Positions 15,902-24,593 of a DNA stretch of 64,000 nt are shown one piece after another. Source of the stretch: DATBSK01 sp964532485 (GTDB lineage: Bacteria; Actinomycetota; Acidimicrobiia; IMCC26256; PALSA-555); NCBI GenBank assembly GCA_964532485.1, contig CAZHKE010000005.1, positions 1 through 64,000 of the forward strand, written 5' to 3'. A model generated the notes under the pieces. That model ran no database searches. It worked only from the letters and a program-made list of their open reading frames with translations, and had not been told where the DNA came from. Made by a program: the position numbers and the translations under genes. Every line of letters starts with the position of its first letter. Position 1 is the first letter of the stretch.

Positions 15902-15908
15902 GGCGCGC

Positions 15909-15914
15909 ATCCTG
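15909..15914 (-). promoter_or_regulatory. Leaderless -10 (CAGGAT) for the membrane protein at 14618-15901
   Basis: It lies 7 nt before the ATG. The divergent gene at 15961 has its own hexamer 34 bp away. Confidence 0.45.
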
Positions 15915-15948
15915 ACATAGGCGCAGGACCGATGCCGAGATCACGTGC

Positions 15949-15954
15949 CAGACT
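15949..15954 (+). promoter_or_regulatory. Leaderless -10 (CAGACT) for the phosphotransferase
   Basis: It lies 6 nt before the GTG at 15961, with no Shine-Dalgarno sequence. Confidence 0.45.
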
Positions 15955-15960
15955 CCGCGC

Positions 15961-17049
15961 GTGCCGACACCGGTGATTCCGCTCGACGTCGCCGACGCAA
16001 CGCCGGCCTGGCTCTCCGGAGCGCTCGGGCGCGAGGTGGCGGGCGTCGACGTGCTCGCCGCCCACTCCGGGACGACGGGTCGCGCGCGTCTCGGGCTGCG
16101 GTACGGCGACGGCTCGGTGGTGGGCGCCACCTCGGATGCACCGGCGTCGGTGTTCCTGAAGCTCGCGCCGTTCGACGAGCGTCAGCGCAGCTTCGTCGAC
16201 ATGGTCGGGCTCGGCGTTGCCGAAGCGCGCTTCTACGGCGAGGTTGCCGCGACCGTCCCCGTGCGGGTCCCCGACGTCTACTGCGCTCGCATCGACGATG
16301 CGGGCGGCTACGTCATGCTGCTCGAGGACCTCGAGGCGTCGGGGTGCCGGTTCCCGAGCACGCACGACGAGGGCATCGCCGACACGATCGCCTCGGTGGT
16401 GGACGGGCTCGGCCGGCTGCACGTCCAGCACTGGGGCGACCCACGTCTCGAGGACGGCGGCGACCTCTCGTGGGTGCGCGACGGGTACCGCGTGGCCTTC
16501 GGCTCGGGCGCGAGGTTCGTCGAGAGGGCGCTCACGGCGTTCGGTGACCAGATGTCGCCGACGTTTCGCAGGCTCGCGGAGATCACGATCGACCGGCCGG
16601 CCGACGTCGCCGCGCTCCTCGCCGCCGGTCCGCCGACGATGATCCACGGCGACCCCCATCTCGGGAACCTGTTCCTCGACGACGGCGAAGCGGGCTTCTT
16701 CGACTGGGGCATGGTGTGGCGCGCGACGGGCATGCGCGACATCGCGTACGTCCTCGGCAGCTCCGCGCCCACCGAAGTACGGCGCGCCCACGAGCGCGAG
16801 TGGGTGCGCCAGTACGTGGAGCTCCTGGCAGCGAGCGGCATCGAGCTGTCGCTCGACGACGCGTGGGAGCAGTACCGACTGCTGGTGATCTACTCGTGGA
16901 ACTCCGCGACGTCGACCGCGGCGATGGGGAGCCGCTGGCAGGCCGTCGACGTCGGCCGCGGCGGCATGGCCCGCGCGACGACGTCGGTCGAGGACCTCGA
17001 GAGCGTCGAGCTGCTGGAGTGCCTGCTCGAACGGGGCTCGCTCGGCTAG
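15961..17049 (+). CDS. APH/choline-kinase-like phosphotransferase family protein
   Basis: The 362-residue protein is a kinase-fold phosphotransferase. It has VFLKLAP for the ATP-binding lysine, YVMLLEDLE in the hinge, the catalytic loop IHGDPHLGN at about residue 227 and the metal motif FFDWGMVWR. It resembles the acyl-CoA dehydrogenase-associated and ecdysteroid-kinase-like branch more than true aminoglycoside kinases. The substrate is probably a small alcohol or lipid headgroup (inference). Its last codon overlaps the convergent LLM gene by 4 nt. Confidence 0.86.
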   Translation: MPTPVIPLDVADATPAWLSGALGREVAGVDVLAAHSGTTGRARLGLRYGDGSVVGATSDAPASVFLKLAPFDERQRSFVDMVGLGVAEARFYGEVAATVPVRVPDVYCARIDDAGGYVMLLEDLEASGCRFPSTHDEGIADTIASVVDGLGRLHVQHWGDPRLEDGGDLSWVRDGYRVAFGSGARFVERALTAFGDQMSPTFRRLAEITIDRPADVAALLAAGPPTMIHGDPHLGNLFLDDGEAGFFDWGMVWRATGMRDIAYVLGSSAPTEVRRAHEREWVRQYVELLAASGIELSLDDAWEQYRLLVIYSWNSATSTAAMGSRWQAVDVGRGGMARATTSVEDLESVELLECLLERGSLG

Positions 17050-18086
17050 CGAGCGTGGAAGTCGTCGGTCACCGCGCGCCAGCGCTCGAGCGTGCCCTCG
17101 TCGAACTGCCAGCTGCCGGTGGCGTCGTACATCACGACGCGGTCGGCGACGCCCTCGTACTTGTCGTGCAGCGCGTCGGCGAGCCCGTCCCACGTCGTCT
17201 CGAGGCTGTAGACCTCGAGCATCTCGTCGGTGATCGTGGCGGCCATCCCCGCGAGGTCGCCGCTTCGCTGGAGCTCGTGCAGGCGATCCGACGTGCCCTC
17301 CCAGCCGTGCAGCTCGAAGACGCCCGAGTACGTGCGGGTCGAGCCGTAGAACGCGATCCGCAGCCGCGTCTCGTCGCGCGCCTTGGCGCGCTCCGCATCG
17401 GTGTCGCCGATGATCGCCATCACCGGGCAGACGATCGAGAGGTCGCCGGGATCGCGGCCTGCCCTCTTCGCGCCTTCGCGCGCCGCGGGGAGCACGACCT
17501 CCTCGAGGTAGCGCATCGAGTGGAACGGGTGCACGTGGATCCCGTCGGCGACCTCACCTGCCATGCGCGCGGACCACGGCCGCACGGCGGCGACGTACAC
17601 GGGCACCTCCGGGTGCTCGATCGGGCCCGGGCTCCACATCGCGGGCAGCAGATCGAACGACCAGTAGTCGCCGTGGAAGTCGAGCCGCTCGGTGCCCTGG
17701 AAGGCAGCGAAGATCGCGCGCAGCGCGAGCACGTACTCACGAAGGCGCGACCCGGGATGGTCGAACGTCACGGAGTACCGACGCTCGTTGTGTGCCTTCA
17801 CCTGTGTCCCGAGCCCGAGCACGAACTTCCCGCCGGTCAGGTCGGCGAGCTCCCACGCGATCTGGGCCGTCACCATCGGGCTGCGGGGGAACGCGAGCGC
17901 CACCGCGGTGCCGATGTCGAGGCGCGGCGCGGCGAGCGCGGCCGCAGTGCAGCCGGTGTACGCCACTCGTCCGCTCTCCGTGAACCAGAGACCGTCGAAG
18001 CCGCAGTCGTCGACCTCGCGGGCGAGGTCGCTGACCTCGCGCAGGGGCCGCCCCATGGCGATGGCGTCGATCGTGAGCCCGCTCAT
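17046..18086 (-). CDS. LLM-class F420-dependent oxidoreductase
   Basis: The 346-residue protein is a luciferase-like TIM barrel. FDGLWFTES, RLDIGTAVALAFPRSPM and GKFVLGLGTQVKAHNERRYS fit the F420-dependent branch often annotated as TIGR03617. PVYVAAVRPW and DGIHVHPFHS line the cofactor pocket. Substrate is unknown. The ATG at 18086 follows the secreted SurE gene by 25 nt without a recognisable -10, which suggests the two genes are co-transcribed. Confidence 0.88.
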   Translation of the reverse strand: MSGLTIDAIAMGRPLREVSDLAREVDDCGFDGLWFTESGRVAYTGCTAAALAAPRLDIGTAVALAFPRSPMVTAQIAWELADLTGGKFVLGLGTQVKAHNERRYSVTFDHPGSRLREYVLALRAIFAAFQGTERLDFHGDYWSFDLLPAMWSPGPIEHPEVPVYVAAVRPWSARMAGEVADGIHVHPFHSMRYLEEVVLPAAREGAKRAGRDPGDLSIVCPVMAIIGDTDAERAKARDETRLRIAFYGSTRTYSGVFELHGWEGTSDRLHELQRSGDLAGMAATITDEMLEVYSLETTWDGLADALHDKYEGVADRVVMYDATGSWQFDEGTLERWRAVTDDFHAR

Positions 18087-18111
18087 GGTCGCCGCTCGGC
18101 GACGGGATGGG

Positions 18112-18915
18112 TCACCGTCTCGAGCCCGGCAGCTGGGTCAGCGTCACGAACCCGTTGTGGAACGCCTCGATGTCGTTCGGCAGGTCCTCGGCGGTCGACG
18201 CGCAGTCCGGCGGAGCAGCGCCATCCGTGTCCGAGGTGGCGAGGGGTACCTCGACGACGCCACGGATCTCGCCGTCGGTGCCGCACGACGGGACGTTGAG
18301 GTTGTCGAGGACGACCTCGACAGCCTTGCCGCTCTTCGGCGTCAACGACTCGCGGTGTCGTTCGAGCCACATCAGAGCCTGCTTCACGCCAGCGGGGTAG
18401 TCGGGCTCGCCGCTCTCGAGCGTGCCCTGGCTCACGGCGAGCGCGGGGATGCCGCGTCTCGCGGCTGCCTTCGCGGCGGCGACGGTACCGGAGGACCGGT
18501 TGGCGGCGCGCCCGAGATTCGGGCCCGCGTTGATGCCGGACACGACGAGATCGGGCCGATGCTGCACCCCGTGCCGGTCGATCGCGTGCACGATGGTGTC
18601 GACGGGAAAGCCGGTGACCGCGATCGCAGGGTAGCCACGCGCCGTCTTCGTCTTCGTCGTCACGAGCTCGCCGGGCGACGTGGTGCTCCCCGTGCGAGAG
18701 CGGTTGTCGGCGGGCGCGACCACCGTCACCTTCACGCCGGGGATCTTGCGCAGACCCTCGACGAGCGCACCGATGCCCGGCGCCGTGACGCCGTCGTCGT
18801 TCGTGACCAGGATCCGGAGGGGCTGCTGGTTCGATCGGGCGCCCGCGGGGACGGCCGAGAGCGCGGGACCGCCGGCGAGCAGCGCGACGAGCGTGCAGAC
18901 GAGTCCGCGGTGCAT
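18112..18915 (-). CDS. surE: SurE-family 5'/3'-nucleotidase with signal peptide
   Basis: The 267-residue protein has an N-terminal signal peptide (residues 1 to about 27, cleavage near AGA-RSN). The SurE fold follows: metal motif LVTNDDGVTAPGI, then APADNRSRTGS and VVSGINAGPNLG. SurE hydrolyses nucleoside monophosphates. Most characterised members are cytoplasmic, so the export signal is the odd feature here. It suggests phosphate scavenging from nucleotides outside the cell. The ATG has a strong Shine-Dalgarno (AAGGGGAG). Confidence 0.9.
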   Translation of the reverse strand: MHRGLVCTLVALLAGGPALSAVPAGARSNQQPLRILVTNDDGVTAPGIGALVEGLRKIPGVKVTVVAPADNRSRTGSTTSPGELVTTKTKTARGYPAIAVTGFPVDTIVHAIDRHGVQHRPDLVVSGINAGPNLGRAANRSSGTVAAAKAAARRGIPALAVSQGTLESGEPDYPAGVKQALMWLERHRESLTPKSGKAVEVVLDNLNVPSCGTDGEIRGVVEVPLATSDTDGAAPPDCASTAEDLPNDIEAFHNGFVTLTQLPGSRR

Positions 18916-19017
18916 GTCTCCCCTTGGACCGAAGGTGGAGGAGGTTGGCCGCTGCGGCGCGGGCGCGCAAGCTCCTCGCCCGCCCGGGTGTCAGCGGGGA
19001 CGCTCAGGAGCCGAGCG

Positions 19018-19899
19018 TCACGAGTCGAGTGCCAGCCGTCGGATCGCGTTCTCGCCGGTGCCCCACGGTGACGCAGCGACGGCGTGCACCACCCGCGCCG
19101 CCGAGTCGCCTGCCGCCAACGCATCGAGGATCGCGCGGTAGCTCCCGTTGTGCAGCGTGCGGACGGTCGCGTCGATGCCGACGACGTCGTCGGGGTACGC
19201 CTTCACACCGTGGTCGTTGAGATCGACGCCGCCCGACGCACCCATCGTCGTCGCGAGGGGGTTGTGCGCCCGCGCCGTGTTCGCTTCCGCACCGATCCAT
19301 GCCGAGAGCGCGCGGATGTTCTCGCTGGTCACCGGCGCCCCGAGCGCGTCGAGGAGCGCCACCGACCATCGGGTCCGTACCTGGCCGGTCGCCTCGAGCA
19401 CGGCGAGGAGCCGCGTGCGCTCGTCGCGTGCCGCGGCGAGCGCGCCGAACAGGAGGTCGCGCCGAGCAGCAGTGTCGGTCGCGAGCTGCTCCGCGGCGCG
19501 CCGCTCGACGACCGCACGCTCGGGCTCGAGATCGTCGAGGATCGCGTCGGCTGCCACGTCGGCGACGCCGCCGGTCGGTGCCCCGCCATCCGGAGGTGCG
19601 GTCGCGGGATGCGCGGTCAGGGCTCGGGCCTCCTCGGCGCGGGCGACGTCGAGTGCCGCGGCAGCGGCGTCGGCGGCGGCCGCGGCATCCGGCACGGCGG
19701 CATCGGACGTGCGAAGCGCCGCGTCGACCCGCGCGAGGCGCTCCACGACGAGTGCCGCCGCGTCGAACTGCGCGTCGGTGATCGGACTGGCCGCGCCAGG
19801 CCCCGCCGGCAGGAGCAGCGCCAGCGTCCCGGCCACCGCGACGAAGCATGCGCGCGCGCCGCGCCCGGCTCGTCGCGTCGAGGACGTGCGGCTCGTCAT
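19018..19899 (-). CDS. Secreted protein with alanine-rich helix and lysozyme-like C-terminus
   Basis: The 293-residue protein has a signal peptide (about 1-37). An alanine-rich, probably coiled-coil region (about 45-175) follows. The C-terminal block from LSAWIGAEANTARAHNPLATT through GVKAYPDDVVGIDATV to SPWGTGENA resembles modules seen in phage and actinobacterial cell-wall proteins that I take to be muramidase-like. No catalytic residue can be assigned with certainty. It stands alone between SurE and a CoA-transferase gene, all on the minus strand. Confidence 0.72.
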   Translation of the reverse strand: MTSRTSSTRRAGRGARACFVAVAGTLALLLPAGPGAASPITDAQFDAAALVVERLARVDAALRTSDAAVPDAAAAADAAAAALDVARAEEARALTAHPATAPPDGGAPTGGVADVAADAILDDLEPERAVVERRAAEQLATDTAARRDLLFGALAAARDERTRLLAVLEATGQVRTRWSVALLDALGAPVTSENIRALSAWIGAEANTARAHNPLATTMGASGGVDLNDHGVKAYPDDVVGIDATVRTLHNGSYRAILDALAAGDSAARVVHAVAASPWGTGENAIRRLALDS

Positions 19900-20013
19900 C
19901 GCGGGGTCTCCCGGGCACTTCAGGCCTCTGGGATCGGCCCGCGCGCGCCGGTGCTTGAGCGCGGGTTCGCGGCGTTGGCTCGGCGTTGGGAGTCGAGGCC
20001 CCCAGGAGCCCGG

Positions 20014-21255
20014 TCAGCCGAGGGCGCCGGCGTCGCGCAGCTCGGCGATCCGGGCCGGGTCGTACCCCAGCACGTCGTGGAGGACGGCGTCGCTGTGCTC
20101 CCCGACCGAGGGCGCCTTCGCCGGGACGGGCTGCTCGTCGTCCATCACCTTGAGCGGGTTCGGGAGCTCGTCGGCGCCGAGCCGCTCCTTGGGGATCCAC
20201 GGCAGCCGGTCCTGGAACTGCGGGTCGTCGGCGATCGTCTTCGGCGTGTTGACGGGTGCGATGGGCGTGTTCACCTCGTTCGACCACGCGATCCAATCCG
20301 TCGATGACTTGGTCTTGAAGATGTCGCGCAGCTCGGCGTGGAGCTCTGTGTTGTTCCGGGCATGGTCCGCGAACTTCTCGCCCGGCCACCGCTCGAAGAG
20401 GTCCATCCGGTCGACGCCGCGACAGAAGTTCTCCCAGAACTCCCGCTCCGACGCCATGAACAAGACGTGCCCGTCGGACGTCTCGTAGATCTGGTAACGC
20501 ACGCCTTCGCGCATTCCGGCGGTGCCCGGCGGGCGCCGCTCGTAGTCGTCGGACGCGTTGCCGGTCACCTCCGACTCGGGTCGCTCGTAGGCGCGCCACG
20601 ACTCGGAGCGGTACCAGTCCATGTACGCCGCCGCGTCCGACTGCGCGATCTCCATGCGCGCGCCCACACCGGTCTCTCGAGCCTTGATGATCCCGGCGAG
20701 GATGCCGAACGCACCCATCAGCGGTCCCGCGTGGATGCCCATCGACGCGTGCTCGGCCATCACGCAGAAGCCGTGCTCGTCGTACTCGGTGGGTACGAGC
20801 CCGGCCCAGGTGTCGTACGCGATGCCGTGACTCGGCATGTCCCGGTAGGGCCCGGTCATCCCGTAGCCGCTGATCGTGATGAACACGATGCGCGGGTTGA
20901 CGGTGCGCAAGCGCTCGTAGCCGAGCCCGCGTCGCTCCAGCGCACCCGGCCGCATCGCCTCGACGACCGCGTCGGCCTCCTTGGTCAGCTCGAGGAACAC
21001 CTCCGCGGCCTCGGGCTTGCGGAGGTCGAGCGTGAGGCTCCGCTTGCCGCGGTTGATGTGGAGGTGCATGAGCGAGACGCCCTCGACGATCGGCCACGTC
21101 ATCTGGCGCACGTAGTCGCCCTGGGGCGGCTCGATCTTGATCACGTCGGCGCCGAGGTCGGCGAGGTGCATCGTGATCGCGGCCGGTCCGAGCAGCGAGC
21201 ACTCGAGCACGCGCACGCCGGCGAGGAGTCCGGCCCCGTGGTCGGTCGTGCTCAT
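20014..21255 (-). CDS. Class III (CaiB/BaiF) CoA-transferase
   Basis: The 413-residue protein has HLADLGADVIKIEPPQGD, NRGKRSLTLDLRKPE and GLGYERL, all CaiB/BaiF signatures. GARMEIAQSDAAAYMDW supplies the catalytic aspartate. It is a diverged second copy of the family in this window, the first being at 3363-4559. The C-terminus is acidic and includes an RDAGALG end also seen, as RDAGAVS, in the other copy. CATGCT lies 6 nt before the ATG. Substrate is unknown. Confidence 0.9.
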   Translation of the reverse strand: MSTTDHGAGLLAGVRVLECSLLGPAAITMHLADLGADVIKIEPPQGDYVRQMTWPIVEGVSLMHLHINRGKRSLTLDLRKPEAAEVFLELTKEADAVVEAMRPGALERRGLGYERLRTVNPRIVFITISGYGMTGPYRDMPSHGIAYDTWAGLVPTEYDEHGFCVMAEHASMGIHAGPLMGAFGILAGIIKARETGVGARMEIAQSDAAAYMDWYRSESWRAYERPESEVTGNASDDYERRPPGTAGMREGVRYQIYETSDGHVLFMASEREFWENFCRGVDRMDLFERWPGEKFADHARNNTELHAELRDIFKTKSSTDWIAWSNEVNTPIAPVNTPKTIADDPQFQDRLPWIPKERLGADELPNPLKVMDDEQPVPAKAPSVGEHSDAVLHDVLGYDPARIAELRDAGALG

Positions 21256-21261
21256 GCGAGA

Positions 21262-21267
21262 AGCATG
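21262..21267 (-). promoter_or_regulatory. Leaderless -10 (CATGCT) for the CoA-transferase
   Basis: It lies 6 nt before the ATG at 21255. There is no Shine-Dalgarno sequence. Confidence 0.4.
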
Positions 21268-21302
21268 GCACCCCGGCGAACGGACACGTCAGGTCGCGGG
21301 TG

Positions 21303-21677
21303 TCAGGTGGTGGGCGATGCGGTGCTCGCCGTCGTGTCCGGACCTGGCTCGACGGCCTTCAGCTTCATCTTCATGCCGGGGTGGATCGTGCAGACGATCC
21401 GGTAGACGCCCGGATCCTTGATCGTGCGGCTGAACTTGCCCTCCGACTGGATCTTCGACTTGAACTTCTCGGGCCCCTTCTTCACGACGACGTTGTGCGC
21501 GACGAAGCCGTCCCACTTCCACGTGACCTTGTCACCCACGTCGACGGTGACCTTCTTGGGCTTGAAGTAGTTGTCGTTGACCGAGATCGTCGTGTGGGCG
21601 GCGGAGGCCGCGGGTGCGAGCAGGACGAGGCCTGCCAGCGCGGCGACGGCGCCGACACGGAGGGGTGCCCGATGCAT
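21303..21677 (-). CDS. Secreted cupredoxin (plastocyanin/azurin-like) domain protein
   Basis: The 124-residue protein has a signal peptide (cleavage near ASA-AHT, residue 27). A single blue-copper domain has ligands H61 (VAHNV), C96, H99 and M102 (CTIHPGM). A Thr/Ser-rich tail follows. It should bind one copper outside the membrane and carry electrons or buffer copper. The ATG at 21677 is chosen because AGGAG precedes it and the signal peptide follows. No partner oxidase is nearby. A cytochrome P450 gene is divergent. Confidence 0.9.
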   Translation of the reverse strand: MHRAPLRVGAVAALAGLVLLAPAASAAHTTISVNDNYFKPKKVTVDVGDKVTWKWDGFVAHNVVVKKGPEKFKSKIQSEGKFSRTIKDPGVYRIVCTIHPGMKMKLKAVEPGPDTTASTASPTT

Positions 21678-21831
21678 GCGTGTGCTCCTGTCTCGAACCC
21701 GTCGAACGTACTCAGCGGGGTCGGTGTTCCCGGGGTCGGGGCGCGACGACGTGACTCGCGCCACTCGGGACCGAAGACTGCCCGACACGGCGGGTCGGCC
21801 GGCTCGCTGACGACGGTTCGCACGGTGCGCG

Positions 21832-23082
21832 ATGCTGCCGCTCGTGGCGCCGGTGCGAAGCGAGCTCGACGGGGTCGATCTCTACGACCCGAGGGGCTAC
21901 GAGGCGGCCGCCCCGTACGAGCTGTTCGCTCGGCTTCGCCGCGAGCGGCCGGTGTTCCGACAGGAGATGCCCGACGGGTCCTTCTACTGGGCGCTCCTGA
22001 AGCACGCCGACATCGTCGCGGTCTCGAAGCGCCCCGAGCTCTTCTCTGCCGAGGTCGGTGGCGTCGTGCTCGAGGACCAGGCGCCCGAGCAGCTCGAGCA
22101 GACCAAGAACATGCTCTTGATGATGGACCCGCCGCGACACTCGGAGCTGCGCAAGAACGCGTATCCGCACTTCCGGCCCCGTCGGATCGGCGAGCTCGAG
22201 AACCGGATCCGGGTGATCTGCGGCGAGCTGCTCGACCGGGGCGCGGAGCAGGGCGAGCTCGAGTTCGTGCACGACCTGGCGGCGCTGGTGCCGTCGCAGG
22301 TCTTCGGCGAGCTGATGGGCATCCCGCCCGAGGACCGAGCGCGGATCAACCGCTGGGCCGAGATGATGACCGGCGGCCAGGACCCCGACGTCAACCCCGA
22401 CGTCGCGTCAGACGGCTACTCGGCGAGCACCAACGAGGGCTCGGTCGAGATGGCGATGTACGGGATGCGGTTCGCCGAGGCGCGTCGCGGGCGCGACGGT
22501 GAGCCGGGCGACCTCGGCGACCGGCTCCTCGCGACCGAGGTCGAGGGGAAGCCGATGGACGACCTCCAGTTCGCGTACTTCTTCGTGCAGCTCGTTACCG
22601 CCGGCAACGACACCACGCGCACGATGATCTCGTCCGGGCTCCTGGAGCTGCTGCGACACCCCGATCAGCTCGAGAGGCTGCGCGCCGACCGTTCGCTCGC
22701 CGCGAGCGCCGTCGAGGAGGTGCTCCGGTACGCGCCGCCGCTCCACTACTTCCGGCGGACGCTGACGGCCGACACCGAGGTGCGGGGCGTGCCGATGGCC
22801 GCCGGCGAGAAGCTGGCGATGATCTACTCGTCGGCCAACCGCGACGAGGACGCCTTCGACGACCCGGACACGTTCGACATCACTCGCCATCCCAACCCGC
22901 ACCTCGCGTTCGGGATCGGTGAGCACTTCTGCCTCGGCGTTCACCTCGCGCGGCTCGAGGGCAGGGTGTTCCTCGAGGAGATGCTCGATCGCTGGCCGAG
23001 GGTCGAGCTCGCCGGCGACCCCCGCCGTCAGCGCTCCAACCTCAACAACGCGCTGAAGTCACTGCCCATCCGGGTCGGCTGA
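21832..23082 (+). CDS. Cytochrome P450
   Basis: The 416-residue protein has the I-helix oxygen-activation motif TAGNDTTR, EEVLRYAPP for the K-helix E-x-x-R, and the heme-binding loop FGIGEHFCLG with thiolate C367. The DPPRHSELRKNAYPHFRPRR C-helix region and overall plan are of the bacterial CYP125/CYP124-like terpene and steroid group (inference). It would hydroxylate a lipophilic substrate. No ferredoxin or reductase gene is in the window. The start has CACGGT 5 nt upstream, a poor -10. Confidence 0.93.
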   Translation: MLPLVAPVRSELDGVDLYDPRGYEAAAPYELFARLRRERPVFRQEMPDGSFYWALLKHADIVAVSKRPELFSAEVGGVVLEDQAPEQLEQTKNMLLMMDPPRHSELRKNAYPHFRPRRIGELENRIRVICGELLDRGAEQGELEFVHDLAALVPSQVFGELMGIPPEDRARINRWAEMMTGGQDPDVNPDVASDGYSASTNEGSVEMAMYGMRFAEARRGRDGEPGDLGDRLLATEVEGKPMDDLQFAYFFVQLVTAGNDTTRTMISSGLLELLRHPDQLERLRADRSLAASAVEEVLRYAPPLHYFRRTLTADTEVRGVPMAAGEKLAMIYSSANRDEDAFDDPDTFDITRHPNPHLAFGIGEHFCLGVHLARLEGRVFLEEMLDRWPRVELAGDPRRQRSNLNNALKSLPIRVG

Positions 23083-23090
23083 CGGGCCCA

Positions 23091-24467
23091 TCAGCTGAAC
23101 TGGGGCAGCCAATCGCTCGTCGCGGTGAGGAGCTCGTCGGTCATCGCGACCGTGTCCTCGTAGGCGATGCTCCCCGCGTGCGGGTCGGCGAGCATCGCCT
23201 CGAGCACCTTCGTGCGGTCGCCGGTGAGCGCGGCTTCGACGGTCAGCTCCTCCGTCGCCGCGATGCGGCGCACCGCCTCGCCGAGGAAGCCCGGGATCGT
23301 GACCTCGTCGCGTGCGCGCGCGCCGCTGCCGTCGGCCGTGCCGATGCACTCCACGACGACGCCTTCCGGCACGTTCGTCACCTGCCGGCGGTTCGGCAGG
23401 TTCATCGGCAGCGACCGGGTCGTGCCCCCGACGAGACCGTCGAGCAGGGGCGCGACGAGCTCGCCCGACGGCAGGCGCGGCACCTGCTCCGATGCCATGA
23501 GCGCCGCGACCTTCTGCTGGTCGAGGCGCTTGTCGTCGATGTGACCGTCGATCGTGTACTGGCGGACGTTCCAGTCACGCCCGAAATCGGAGCGCGGCGT
23601 GCAGAACCCGGGCAGGAACTCGGCGACATGGGTGTCGGACGAGCCTGGTAGCACGCCGAACCGCTCGAACATCTCGATGCGGATCGGCACGTTCGCGATC
23701 ACGTCGTCCTTGGTCCAGTCGGCGTGTGAGGTGCGCTTGCGCCAGTGGATCTGCTCGGGCGGAGCCATCCAGATCGGCTTGCGGCGCGCCTCCTCGTCGT
23801 CGAGCAGGGCCCGCAGGCGCCCGAGCCCGTCGTCGTCGCCGCCCACGCGGAGCTCGGTGATGATCGGGAGGTGGTTCACGCCGCCGACGACGGGGTCGAG
23901 CTCGTGCATGCCGCAGTCGAGCAGCAGGCTCAGGACGAACTGTGCTCCGACGAGCTCGTTGCAGAGGCCGATCGTCGTGATCGAGGTCTCACGCGTCGCG
24001 GAGCGACACAGCGCCGACAGGGGGTTCGTGACGTTCAGCAACGTGGCGGCGGGTGCGACGCGCTCCATGGCGCGGGTGATCCCGAGCAGCACGGGGACGC
24101 TGCGCAGCGCGCGCATGATGCCGCCCGGCCCGACGCTGTCGCCCACCGGCTGGCGGATGCCGTAGCGCGCCGGGATCTCGAGGTCGTGACGCATGCTCGT
24201 GAACCCGCCGACCGAGAACTGCGCGACCACGTGATCGGCACCGGCGAGCCCGTCGTCGAGGTCGGTCGTCGCCCGCACGGTGAGGCCCGCGCCGCTCGCC
24301 TGGCGCAGGTGCTCGGCGAGCTCGAGCATCGGCGGGAGCGAGTCGGCATCGAGGTCGACGAGCGCGACCTGGGCCTCGGAGAGCGACGGAGTGTTGACGA
24401 AGTCGACGAGGAGGCTCGGCGTCCAGTGCGCGCTGCCCCCGCCCACGAACGTGATGTGTGGTGCCAT
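23091..24467 (-). CDS. Glycoside hydrolase family 4 enzyme
   Basis: The 458-residue protein has the NAD-binding start FVGGGSAHWTPSL, then NVTNPLSALCRSA, GLCNE for the metal-binding cysteine and GGVNHLPI for the metal-binding histidine. These are the GH4 signature. GH4 enzymes cleave alpha- or beta-glycosides or their 6-phosphates by an oxidation-elimination route using NAD and Mn. TAGCGT 7 nt before the ATG gives a leaderless start. No sugar transporter or PTS gene is adjacent, so a non-phosphorylated substrate seems likelier (inference). Confidence 0.9.
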   Translation of the reverse strand: MAPHITFVGGGSAHWTPSLLVDFVNTPSLSEAQVALVDLDADSLPPMLELAEHLRQASGAGLTVRATTDLDDGLAGADHVVAQFSVGGFTSMRHDLEIPARYGIRQPVGDSVGPGGIMRALRSVPVLLGITRAMERVAPAATLLNVTNPLSALCRSATRETSITTIGLCNELVGAQFVLSLLLDCGMHELDPVVGGVNHLPIITELRVGGDDDGLGRLRALLDDEEARRKPIWMAPPEQIHWRKRTSHADWTKDDVIANVPIRIEMFERFGVLPGSSDTHVAEFLPGFCTPRSDFGRDWNVRQYTIDGHIDDKRLDQQKVAALMASEQVPRLPSGELVAPLLDGLVGGTTRSLPMNLPNRRQVTNVPEGVVVECIGTADGSGARARDEVTIPGFLGEAVRRIAATEELTVEAALTGDRTKVLEAMLADPHAGSIAYEDTVAMTDELLTATSDWLPQFS

Positions 24468-24474
24468 GGCGGCG

Positions 24475-24480
24475 ACGCTA
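24475..24480 (-). promoter_or_regulatory. Leaderless -10 (TAGCGT) for the GH4 gene
   Basis: It lies 7 nt before the ATG at 24467. The divergent gap to 24594 also holds two inverted repeats, CACCC-GCCC-GGGTG at 24496-24509 and CCGAGCA/TGCTCGG arms at 24543-24569, which could be operators. Confidence 0.5.
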
Positions 24481-24593
24481 ATCCTGCGGCCGCCTCACCC
24501 GCCCGGGTGTCTCACCCGACGTTCCGCGCGACGTCGACCCGTCCGAGCACCTGCGAAGCCGATGCTCGGCGGGTCGGGTACGTTCCCTCGAGA

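Noticed and set aside
15961..17049. Phosphotransferase as an antibiotic-resistance kinase
   Set aside because: It has the general APH fold motifs, but the surrounding sequence resembles housekeeping kinases of the same fold, and there is no sign of mobile DNA around it.
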